Below are positions 1 through 6,801 of a stretch of 8,767 nucleotides of DNA, one piece after another. How positions within the stretch are numbered: position 1 is the stretch's first letter; each line of letters starts with the position of its first letter. The stretch comes from HyVt-443 sp964544655 (GTDB lineage Bacteria; Pseudomonadota; Gammaproteobacteria; Chromatiales; Chromatiaceae). The position numbers and the translations under genes were made by a program. The notes beneath the pieces are model-generated. The model was given only the letters and a program-made list of their open reading frames with translations. It had not been told where the DNA came from and did no database searches. Location of the stretch: NCBI GenBank assembly GCA_964544655.1, contig CAZJCM010000069.1, forward strand, positions 1 through 8,767, read 5' to 3'.

Positions 1-362
1 ATAATCTGGGCGGGAATCAGAGGATAGCCATCAATTATTCTGGTTGTTCTCAGTTACTTCACCAAATCCGGTGGCTCCTGTGCCGCTCTTTCCAATGGCT
101 GCTTCTGGCCGATTCCAGCCCTTCGAAGAAAAATCCTTCGTCAGGTGGTCAACCAGGTAATGACTGTCTTGAGTCGATCCGCAGAGGGTTGGAAGGAGGT
201 GGCCCCGGTTGAATGGTGAATGCAGCCCTGCGGGCCTTATCCACCTTACGCCTGTTCAAAGAACCTGCGGAGGAGGCGGCATTTCTGAATTGGGTTGATA
301 CGCTGCATGCTCCTCTGTAAGGGTTTTATTTCCTTCACGCAAGAGTCTTCGTACGGATCAAC
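1..362. other. Left-end region with no convincing gene
   Basis: I see no recognisable gene in this stretch. One frame is open from about 28 to a TGA at 217-219, but it has no family signature. A small plus-strand ORF of 35 codons runs from the ATG at 213 to the TAA at 318-320. It is preceded by AAGGAGGT at 193-200, a strong ribosome-binding sequence but 12 nt from the ATG, which is longer than ideal. Its peptide (with the segment LFKEPAEEAAFLNW) matches no family I know and could be a tiny gene or the tail of a decayed one. A short hairpin, CGAAG-N7-CTTCG, lies at 124-140. The region may be decayed coding sequence, but that cannot be shown from here. Confidence 0.4.
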
Positions 363-475
363 GTAACTATTCAGTTATGTTCGTGAGCATCTCTGCCAGC
401 GGGCATTTTTCCGGAACCCGCCGTGAATAGATCCATGTGTGCTCGATGATGGCCTCCATATGGGCTTAGGCTATG
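363..475 (+). repeat. Dispersed intergenic repeat, copy A (divergent or truncated)
   Basis: This copy starts with GTAACTATTCAG at 363-374, shared with copies B (from 1628) and C (complement, from 7894). It then has TTCCGGAA at 409-416 and a CCGTGAATAGATCC block resembling the same position in B. Beyond about 440 the similarity fades, with a weak GGCTTAGGCTATG match to the GGCGTAGGCTTG of B. The right edge is therefore approximate. The first 15 bases include a small hairpin, TAACT-ATTC-AGTTA (364-377). On the minus strand it carries a 30-codon ORF (459-367) whose frame corresponds to that of the other copies. It ends about 20-30 bp before the ribosome-binding site of the thioredoxin gene, so the promoter of that gene may lie within it. 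Confidence 0.6.
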
Positions 476-505
476 CTTACTGGTGTCAAATGAAGAGGAT
501 GCCGC

Positions 506-1540
506 ATGATGAAATCGATGAGATTGACGCCTTTCCTGCTGTGCCTGCTGCTGCCGTTGTTCCTGACTACGGTTGTACAGGCCGCGAAAAAGGGACGGTT
601 CCTCGGTGCCAGGGAAACGGTCTACCCTGAGTGGTTCAAGGAGGGCTTCCTCGATTTGCGGGAGGATATCGACGAGGCGGCCGTTGCCGGTCGCCGGCTG
701 CTGCTCTTCTTCCACCAGGATGGCTGCCCCTACTGCAACCGGCTGGTGGAGCATAATCTGGCGCAAAAGGAGATCGAGGAGACCCTGCGCAGCAAGATGG
801 ATGTTGTTGCGATCAATATGTTTGGTGATCGTGAGGTGACCACGCTCGATGGGCGGAGCCTGACGGAGAAGGCGTTTGCCGCCGAGATGCGGGTTCAGTT
901 CACCCCCACCCTGCTGTTTTTCGATGAACAGGGCCGGGCGGTGTTGCGTCTCAATGGTTACATCCCGCCGCAAAAGTTCAAGCTCGCGCTGGATTATGTA
1001 ACGGGACGGATGGAACGGAACATCAGCTACCGTGACTATATGGCGGCAAACCGGCCGCAAGCGGTGAATGCCGTGCTCAACCAGGAGAGCTATTTTCAGG
1101 CACCACCCTATCGATTGGACATTCGTGAGGCCAGGCCCCTGGCGGTGTTTTTCGAGCAGCCCCAGTGTCCTGATTGCGACCGCCTCCATCATGAGGTGTT
1201 GACGGATGCTGAGATCAGGGCCCTGCTTGGGCAGTACGATGTGGTGCAGTTGGATATGTGGTCCAGGACATCCCTGATAACTCCCCAGGGGGAACGCACC
1301 GATGCCCGCAGTTGGGCGCGTCGCCTGAACGTCAATTTTGCTCCCACCTTCATCCTGTTCGATGCCAAAGGCGATGAGATCATCCGCTCGGAAGCGGTGT
1401 TCAAACGTTTTCATACTGCATCCATACTGGATTATGTCTTGAGTGGCGCCTATCGGCGTCAGCCCAGTTTCCAGCGTTACCTCTCCTCCCGCTCGGAACA
1501 TATCCGCGAACAGGGCGGGGACGTCGATCTCTGGAAATGA
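506..1540 (+). CDS. Exported protein with two thioredoxin-fold domains (SoxW/thioredoxin_2-like)
   Basis: This 344-residue protein probably acts in the periplasm as a thiol-disulfide reductase or reductant carrier. Residues 1-26 look like a signal peptide: K3 and R6, then a leucine-rich core, ending near VQA. Domain one (about 40-170) has the redox motif C74-P-Y-C77 after a hydrophobic strand and the expected cis-proline at P134 (FTPT). Domain two (about 200-315) has C221-P-D-C224 and P280 (FAPT). The domains look like an ancient duplication. The style of domain one resembles the SoxW/thioredoxin_2 group of sulfur oxidisers, but no sox gene is present here. AGAGGA at 494-499 sits 6 nt before the ATG at 506; a second ATG at 509 is also possible. 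The gene is bracketed by repeat copies A and B in direct orientation. The redox partner is unknown. Confidence 0.87.
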   Translation: MMKSMRLTPFLLCLLLPLFLTTVVQAAKKGRFLGARETVYPEWFKEGFLDLREDIDEAAVAGRRLLLFFHQDGCPYCNRLVEHNLAQKEIEETLRSKMDVVAINMFGDREVTTLDGRSLTEKAFAAEMRVQFTPTLLFFDEQGRAVLRLNGYIPPQKFKLALDYVTGRMERNISYRDYMAANRPQAVNAVLNQESYFQAPPYRLDIREARPLAVFFEQPQCPDCDRLHHEVLTDAEIRALLGQYDVVQLDMWSRTSLITPQGERTDARSWARRLNVNFAPTFILFDAKGDEIIRSEAVFKRFHTASILDYVLSGAYRRQPSFQRYLSSRSEHIREQGGDVDLWK

Positions 1541-1627
1541 CGGATCGGCGGTTTGCATCTGCCGTTACCGGCTGGCTGGCCGGGGCCTTGGGGCGGTTTT
1601 ATCATGCTATTTCTGTTAAATTGCGAT
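1541..1627. other. Gap between the thioredoxin gene and repeat B
   Basis: The interval from the thioredoxin stop to the NosD-like start is about 336 bp and holds no gene. Its first part is GC-rich, with overlapping short complementary runs (CCGGCTGGCTGGCCGG around 1568-1583), followed by CGGTTTTAT. These could weakly terminate transcription, but there is no clean stem followed by a T-run, so I do not call a terminator. The rest of the interval is filled mainly by repeat copy B. Confidence 0.4.
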
Positions 1628-1782
1628 GTAACTGTTCAGTACAGTCTTTGACTCACTGATATTGGCCGTTTCTTCCGGAAAACGCCGTAAACAGATCCCT
1701 GATCGCTCCCGGCATCCTGCCTTCCGCGACGCTGGTATGTTCTTGTATGGCGTAGGCTTGACGGTGGCATCCCAGCCGCCGA
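1628..1782 (+). repeat. Dispersed intergenic repeat, copy B
   Basis: This copy of about 155 bp opens with GTAACTGTTCAG and aligns along its whole length with the complement of 7722-7894. Shared blocks in order are CTTCCGGAAAAC with the TTCCGGAA palindrome at 1673-1680, then CTCCCGGCATCCTGCCT, then CTTGTA(T/C)GGCGTAGGCTTG, and finally CCCAGCCGCC at 1771-1780. GGCATCCTGCC can form a small GGCA/TGCC stem. Compared with copy C it lacks about 13 bp just before CCCAGCCGCC and has a shorter segment after the opening motif. On the minus strand it holds an open frame of 62 codons (1804-1616) sharing KPTPYK, AGCRE and FPEE with the frame in copy C. It lies between two same-strand genes. Confidence 0.78.
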
Positions 1783-1876
1783 CATTTCCTACAGAAACAG
1801 CCAATATCAGTGGCGACCTTTGAAATAGTTAGATTGCAGGTTGAATTCATTCGGTCCATTCGATGGTGCAGTGGTC

Positions 1877-3088
1877 GTGAAACGGAGATGGGTGGTAATG
1901 TTTGGTTTGGCGGGGCTGCTGTTCGGCATCCCCGCATTTGCCTTGCCTCCGCTGCAACTGTTTGTTGAGATCACGCCGCCCGGCGGGGTGCTGCGTCCGC
2001 CCCCGGGCAGTTATTCCGGGCCGCTGGTGATCCGGCGTCCGATCCGCATCGAGGGTGGCGGCAAGGTGACCCTGGATGGTGGCGGTGAGGGCACGGTATT
2101 GCGCATCGAAGCCGATGATGTGACCGTGCGTGGCCTGCGCATCATCAATTCAGGGCGCCACTTCGACGACCAGGATGCCGGTATCAGGTTGAGTGCCGAC
2201 AATGCAGTGATCGAGAGTAACCGGATCGAAGACACCCTGTTTGGCATCAATCTGCACAACGCCGCAAACAGCGTCATCCGCGGTAACTATGTCTCTTCGA
2301 TCGCAGAGGATGTGAGCTTGCGTGGTGAGGGGCTGCGCCTCTGGTACAGCGTGGAGAACCTGATCGAGGGAAATGCCTTCGAGGGTGTACGCGATCTGCT
2401 GTTCATGAACTCACCGGACAACCAGGTGCGGCGCAACAGGATCCGTGACAGCCGCATCGGCATGGAGTTCGTGTTTTCCCCGGGCAACCTGATCGAGGGT
2501 AACCGCATCAGCCGCAATACTACCGGTATCGTCGGGCTCTATTCCGATGAGCTGGAGATCCGTGGCAATCGTATCATGCACCTGCGGCAGGTCGCGGGTT
2601 CTGCCCTTGCCATCAAGGAGAGTTCCCAGGTGGTGATCGAAGACAATGAGATTCTGCACTGCACCGTCGGCATGATCACCAACTCCCCCACCCATCCGGA
2701 AAACGTGCTCCACCTGCGTGGTAACCGTTTTGCCTACAACGATGTGGGGCTTTATTTTTACGGTGAGAAAGGTGGGCACGAGCTGCATGGAAATTACTTC
2801 GAGGACAATCTGCTGGATGTCGCGGTGAGTGCCAGCTCCAGTGCCCTCGACAATGATTGGAGTGGTAACCATTGGGACAACTATCAGGGGTTCGACCTGG
2901 ATCAAAACGGCATCGGCGACACTCCCTACCAGGTCTACCTGTACGCCGACCGGATCTGGCTGGACCGCCCCATGACCCGTTTTTTTCGCAGCTCACCGGT
3001 GTTGGAACTGATTGATTTCGTAGAGCGGCTGGCGCCTTTCTCCGATCCCAAGCTGATTCTCCAGGATCCGGAACCACGGGTATGGTGA
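1877..3088 (+). CDS. nosD: NosD-like periplasmic copper-site maturation protein (parallel beta-helix)
   Basis: This protein of about 403 residues belongs to the NosD family, known as accessory factors for copper-cluster assembly in nitrous oxide reductase. After a signal peptide (residues 1-22, KRRW then a hydrophobic core ending PAFA), most of the chain consists of short right-handed beta-helix coils with recurring GN/N-x-I patterns. Family hallmarks are GLRLWYS near 152-158, SGNHWDNYQG at 329-338 and DQNGIGDTPY soon after. The C-terminal FF-x-SSPVLEL segment is also typical. The GTG at 1877 is preferred because it puts the Lys-Arg stretch at the N-terminus. A TTG at 1841 and an ATG at 1898 are alternatives, and none has a strong ribosome-binding site. 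No nosZ, nosF, nosY or nosL is nearby, so this is an orphan. The symbol is by family and the substrate is unproven. Confidence 0.8.
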   Translation: MKRRWVVMFGLAGLLFGIPAFALPPLQLFVEITPPGGVLRPPPGSYSGPLVIRRPIRIEGGGKVTLDGGGEGTVLRIEADDVTVRGLRIINSGRHFDDQDAGIRLSADNAVIESNRIEDTLFGINLHNAANSVIRGNYVSSIAEDVSLRGEGLRLWYSVENLIEGNAFEGVRDLLFMNSPDNQVRRNRIRDSRIGMEFVFSPGNLIEGNRISRNTTGIVGLYSDELEIRGNRIMHLRQVAGSALAIKESSQVVIEDNEILHCTVGMITNSPTHPENVLHLRGNRFAYNDVGLYFYGEKGGHELHGNYFEDNLLDVAVSASSSALDNDWSGNHWDNYQGFDLDQNGIGDTPYQVYLYADRIWLDRPMTRFFRSSPVLELIDFVERLAPFSDPKLILQDPEPRVW

Positions 3089-3091
3089 CGG

Positions 3092-3105
3092 CCACTGCTG
3101 AGTGG
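3092..3105 (+). other. Small hairpin just after the NosD-like gene
   Basis: CCACT-GCTG-AGTGG forms a perfect 5-bp stem with a 4-base loop, starting 4 nt after the NosD-like stop codon. No T-run follows, so it is a poor intrinsic terminator. It may only protect the 3' end of the transcript or mean nothing. The remaining 140 bp before the next gene hold no obvious terminator. TTGCAA (about 3148) and TATGAA (about 3169), 15 bp apart, are a weak promoter candidate for the lipoprotein gene. Confidence 0.25.
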
Positions 3106-3247
3106 TTATCCAGGTTGGAGCCCTCCGATGCTGCCTGGGGCCTCCTTGCAAAGCGAAACCAAATTGTATGAAGAAAGCGTTGAATCGAAGCAATTCGGTT
3201 CAGCTTCCTGGCAACGGCCGATCTGAGCGCGGGAGGAGACGACTGAC

Positions 3248-3730
3248 ATGAAAAGGCCTCCGTTATGGTTTTTCCTGCTGCCCTTTCTGTTGCTGGCCGC
3301 CTGCAGCAGTACCCCGCCTCGGCCTGTGGCCACGTCGCCGCAGGGGTCATCACCGGCTTCACGCCAGGCCGTATTGCAGACGCTGGAGCAGTTGATAGGG
3401 ACCCCTTACCGCTATGGCGGCACCTCACCCGAGCGGGGGTTTGATTGCAGCGGCCTGGTGCAATATGCCTACGCCCGCGCCGGAGTGCGGATACCACGCA
3501 CCGTGGCCCGGCAGTGGCGGCAGGCCCATCCGGTGGCATGGTCCACTCTGCGCCCCGGCGATCTGGTGTTCTTCGATACCAGCGCAAAGGGGGGGCACGT
3601 GGGGGTCTATGTGGGTAACGGCGAATTCATCCACGCCCCCTCCAGTGGCGGGCGGGTGCGCCGCGATCGCCTGGACAATCCCTATTGGCGCCCGCGGATT
3701 CGCGGCCTGGGGAGTTTCGCCGGGAGTTGA
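3248..3730 (+). CDS. NlpC/P60-family lipoprotein, probable peptidoglycan endopeptidase
   Basis: This 160-residue protein is a likely murein hydrolase of the NlpC/MepS (Spr) type, which cleave peptide cross-links or stems in peptidoglycan. The N-terminus is a lipoprotein signal with lipobox LAAC and lipidated C19. Residue 20 is Ser, which favours outer-membrane localisation. After a short Pro/Ser linker the NlpC/P60 domain covers about 40-158. The catalytic Cys is C67 in FDCSG, the catalytic His is H117 in GGHVGVYVG and the third residue is H129 in FIHAPSSGG, so the site is intact. The length fits single-domain family members. GGAGGAG at 3232-3238 lies 9 nt before the ATG, a strong start. The gene converges on lptM with only GGCGCC between the two stop codons. 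A 7-G tract (3589-3595) lies in the codons just before H117. Confidence 0.92.
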   Translation: MKRPPLWFFLLPFLLLAACSSTPPRPVATSPQGSSPASRQAVLQTLEQLIGTPYRYGGTSPERGFDCSGLVQYAYARAGVRIPRTVARQWRQAHPVAWSTLRPGDLVFFDTSAKGGHVGVYVGNGEFIHAPSSGGRVRRDRLDNPYWRPRIRGLGSFAGS

Positions 3731-3736
3731 GGCGCC

Positions 3737-3889
3737 CTACTCTGCTGCGGCCGGTTTCTCCGTGCCAGACTGCGGTGCCTCGTCAGGCAGATAGAGTGGG
3801 CCTTTCTGGCCACAGCCGGCCAGCAGGGCGGCGCTTCCGATCAGGGCGGTGAGGAGAAGGAGCAAAATGAGGCGGTTCCGATGCTGCAT
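3737..3889 (-). CDS. lptM: LptM (YifL) lipoprotein, LPS-translocon maturation factor
   Basis: This 50-residue lipoprotein carries the family signature. Its hydrophobic signal ends in lipobox LAGC with lipidated C26, immediately followed by GQKGPLYLP and a Pro/Ala/Glu-rich tail. In E. coli LptM assists oxidative maturation of the LptD-LptE outer-membrane LPS translocon. The start chosen is the ATG at 3889, which gives the usual short RNR-then-leucine signal. A longer in-frame ATG at 3952 would add 21 polar residues and is unlikely. The ribosome-binding site is weak (GGAA about 11 nt upstream). The gene starts 59 bp after the cyaA stop on the same strand and may share its transcript. In many Gammaproteobacteria this gene precedes lysA and dapF; here a convergent gene follows instead. 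Confidence 0.88.
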   Translation of the reverse strand: MQHRNRLILLLLLTALIGSAALLAGCGQKGPLYLPDEAPQSGTEKPAAAE

Positions 3890-3948
3890 GATGGTGGTTC
3901 CAGAGAATGAGATAAATGTGCTCAGGATATCCCGCCCGCGGCAGGAAT

Positions 3949-6798
3949 TCACCCCTGCAGCAGCCGGTTCAGTGCCAGGTTCAGCCGGTTCTCCAACCGT
4001 TTCTTGAACTGATACAGCTCGATGGTGCTGGCGATCCCCTCCCCCGATGGACCGGAGAGCTCCAGCCCGGTGAGATAGATGGGATAGGACTGACGGTTGC
4101 GGCGGCGGGACAGGATATATTCTGCCACCTGCTCATACAGCTGCTCCCCGTGCTCCAGGGAGCTGAACTCCCGTTCTCCGCAGATCAGCATATAAGGTGC
4201 CTTGTTCAGATCCAACCGCTCGCTCACCAGCCGCAGTTCGAGGTAGCTGTCCGGCAGGCGGTGGCGCGGCGGGGTGCGGGGTTCGGCCAGGAAGTGTCCA
4301 TCGCGGTCGCGTTCGAGGCGATAGAACTCCGGGGTATCCAGCAGCAGGCGATGGCTCGGCTCATTGGCCAGCAGGCTGCGCATCAGCCGAATGCCATCGA
4401 GAAAGCGCTGTTGCTGCAGCAGCAGATAGTGCTCATCCGTGGCGGGGAGCTGCTGACGAAACAGGGCGCCCTGCTCGTCCACCAGCCACAACCGGGTGGT
4501 TCCCTTCACCGTATGATAGAACAGCTGAATGATACCGGGCCGATTGAGCTCGAAGATGACCGGTAGCGGGGTTTCCTGCAGGGTTTGCTGGTCGACCACC
4601 ACGGGACGGAAGTGGTGCTGGGGTTCGCTCAGCAGGTCCAGCAGCTCCTCCTGATTCTCCAGGCGCAGGCTGGAGAAATTATCTTGCTGCCGTTGCAGCA
4701 GATAATAGTCGTCGCCCACCTGCAGCAGGTAACGGCTCTCCAGGCCGGGACCTGTGCTGCTGAAGCTGCGGCTGCAGTCGTTGAACAGCTGTTCCACTCG
4801 GCGGGCGATGCCCATGGCCCGGACCGATGAGTGGCTGTGGGCGGTGACTTGCAGCGGTTCCTCGTCGCTACGGGTGATCAGGGCCAGGCGCAGAAAGTGG
4901 CACAGGCTCTCGAGTAGACCCTCGGTGCCGGTGTGGGTGAGGACCAGGGTCTCGCCCCAGCTGGTGGTGATCAGCTGTTCCACCTTCTCTACCAGGCAGG
5001 TGTGGGAGGCGCCAAAGCTGAGTGGATCACTGCGATTGCTGGTCAGCTGCTTGCCGAGGCGGGAGAGGTGGGCCATGGGGTCGGTGCCGGTATTGATGAA
5101 CAGGGTACAGTCCAGGGCGTAGGGTTGGGCGGATAGGGCGGCCAGAGGTGCCTCTGTGCCGATACCGTCCGGATAGCGGCTGCGCAGGGTGCTGCTCAGC
5201 GCCTGCAGTTCATTGGAGCTCACCGGGCAGTTGTGTGGGTGCAGGCTGATGATGGTGGTGGGGCCGATGATGCGGTTGCGGTGGCACCAGGCGAGCATCT
5301 CGATCAGGCCCGGGGTGGTCTTGATCGGGTTGGTCACCAGGGCCTGTTCTTCGTTGACTTCACCCAGAAACAGGAACCAGCCATGTTGGTCATCGTGGGT
5401 GGCGGCATAATGCAGGGAGATGCGGGGTTCCAGCAGGCTGCGTGAGATGCCCGGGTTGATGCTGTCGATCTTTCCCGGCCGTTTTTCCAGGGCACTGTAG
5501 AGCTTGCGCCCGAGCAGGCTCAGCTCTGCTGGATCGATGCTGCTGCCCTGGCCGAAGGTACGGGCAAAGTCGGTCAGCAGGCGGTAGCTGTGGGTCAACT
5601 CCCGCACCAGGGTGTTGCGCTCGTTCAACACCCGGTCGATCTTCCATTCCTCACGGGAATCGAGCAGGATCAGGTCATCTTTTTTCCAGCCCCACTGCTG
5701 GGTCAATTGTGCCATCAGCCGCTGTTGCCAGGGATCCCGGTGGCCAGCCTGGGGGTGGCTCAGGTGCAGGCCGGTCTTGAAGTAGAAGCAGCGACGGGCC
5801 AGCTCCAGCCGCTTCTTTTCACCGCGATCACGCAGATACCGTTCCAGCCGGTGGTACATCAATACATATGGATCCAGTCGGTCCACGTCGAACTCGCCGG
5901 AGTAGACCGCCCGCTTCGCCTCCTGGCAGAGCCAGCGGATATTGGGGTAGTCCTCGGCGTAGGCCTCGGTGAGAAGGATCTTCAGGATCGTTTTGTAGGG
6001 TGACTCGATGCCCTTGAACAGTTGCCAGTGTGCGGCGCCGAAGAACTCATCGGCAGGCAGCTGATCCAGGCCGCCGAAGTCGATGCAGTCGAGGGGGTTG
6101 ACGAACCGCTTGTGCAGCAGCATGGCGGCGTATTCCTGGTAGTTGGCCTCCTCTTCCGGCGGCACCAGCCACCACAGGGGATAGCGCCCCGCCAACAATA
6201 CGCCGGTACGGTAGAACTCTTCCAGCAGCAGTTGCGGCTGGGCACTCCCGCTGCTTTCATGGGAGAGGCTGTCCCGCTCGCCGCGGCGGAAGGCCTCGGC
6301 GTTGATCAGGAAGATGTGGGCCTCCAGGCCCAGTTCGTCAGCCCACGCCTCGACCCGCCGGACCTTCTCCCGTAGATCCTGCAACATCTTCGACGTCAGG
6401 TCGGGTTCGTGGCAGAGCCAGATGTCCAGGTCGCTGCCGCTGGTGTGGGCCACGCTGCCGATGCTGCCCATCAGATACAGGCCCTGGATATGATAGCGGC
6501 GCCGTGCTCGCTTCTTGTAGGCGAAGCTGCGGCTCAGTTTCTTCGCCTGGCGCAGCAGGGTCTGACTGGGATTGTAATCAGGGATGCCGGCCGGGGTGGC
6601 GGTATTGACGAACCCCGGCAGCATCGGGTGGTTGATGTGGAACAGCAGAGGCAGCAGATTGAGGAAGATACGCTGGCCCGGCAGCAGTTCACCCTCTATG
6701 CGGCGCTGACGCTCTCGCTGAAGGGCCATGAAGCGCCGCCGGATTTTTTGCAGTTCCTTGCGGCCTATACCGTCCTGGAGATTGACCGCATCGGCCAT
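3949..6798 (-). CDS. cyaA: Class I adenylate cyclase
   Basis: This enzyme converts ATP to cyclic AMP, the signal read by CRP. The 949-residue product begins with the family block LNLLPLLFHINHPMLPG (47-62). It then shows the nucleotidyltransferase signature G111-S112 followed by SDLDIW (122-127), with catalytic aspartates D123 and D125 intact. SPYKTILKILLTEAY (266-280) is another class I hallmark. The rest, about 500-949, corresponds to the C-terminal regulatory part and ends in a basic, Leu-rich helix. E. coli CyaA is 848 residues, so this version is about 100 longer, with extra sequence in the C-terminal half. The ATG at 6798 follows the stop of the PAS-GGDEF gene by 3 bp and has no clear ribosome-binding site, implying translational coupling. 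No convincing CRP site was seen upstream. Confidence 0.95.
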   Translation of the reverse strand: MADAVNLQDGIGRKELQKIRRRFMALQRERQRRIEGELLPGQRIFLNLLPLLFHINHPMLPGFVNTATPAGIPDYNPSQTLLRQAKKLSRSFAYKKRARRRYHIQGLYLMGSIGSVAHTSGSDLDIWLCHEPDLTSKMLQDLREKVRRVEAWADELGLEAHIFLINAEAFRRGERDSLSHESSGSAQPQLLLEEFYRTGVLLAGRYPLWWLVPPEEEANYQEYAAMLLHKRFVNPLDCIDFGGLDQLPADEFFGAAHWQLFKGIESPYKTILKILLTEAYAEDYPNIRWLCQEAKRAVYSGEFDVDRLDPYVLMYHRLERYLRDRGEKKRLELARRCFYFKTGLHLSHPQAGHRDPWQQRLMAQLTQQWGWKKDDLILLDSREEWKIDRVLNERNTLVRELTHSYRLLTDFARTFGQGSSIDPAELSLLGRKLYSALEKRPGKIDSINPGISRSLLEPRISLHYAATHDDQHGWFLFLGEVNEEQALVTNPIKTTPGLIEMLAWCHRNRIIGPTTIISLHPHNCPVSSNELQALSSTLRSRYPDGIGTEAPLAALSAQPYALDCTLFINTGTDPMAHLSRLGKQLTSNRSDPLSFGASHTCLVEKVEQLITTSWGETLVLTHTGTEGLLESLCHFLRLALITRSDEEPLQVTAHSHSSVRAMGIARRVEQLFNDCSRSFSSTGPGLESRYLLQVGDDYYLLQRQQDNFSSLRLENQEELLDLLSEPQHHFRPVVVDQQTLQETPLPVIFELNRPGIIQLFYHTVKGTTRLWLVDEQGALFRQQLPATDEHYLLLQQQRFLDGIRLMRSLLANEPSHRLLLDTPEFYRLERDRDGHFLAEPRTPPRHRLPDSYLELRLVSERLDLNKAPYMLICGEREFSSLEHGEQLYEQVAEYILSRRRNRQSYPIYLTGLELSGPSGEGIASTIELYQFKKRLENRLNLALNRLLQG

Positions 6799-6801
6799 GC
6801 A

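Noticed and set aside
371..1558. Long minus-strand ORF of 395 codons opposite the thioredoxin gene
   Set aside because: It is antisense to a gene with clear signal peptide and two CxxC domains, has no recognisable domain, and is His/Gln/Arg-rich as expected of a GC-rich shadow frame. Only its first 31 codons or so run into repeat A.
2676..3587. Minus-strand ORF of 303 codons across the NosD and NlpC/P60 genes
   Set aside because: It crosses two well-supported genes and the gap between them with no domain, and is Arg/Pro-rich in the manner of shadow frames.
3916..4566. Plus-strand ORF of 216 codons, and similar plus-strand ORFs through 6819
   Set aside because: They lie opposite cyaA, whose frame shows conserved class I motifs over its whole length. 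The antisense peptides are low-complexity Gln/Leu/Ala-rich.
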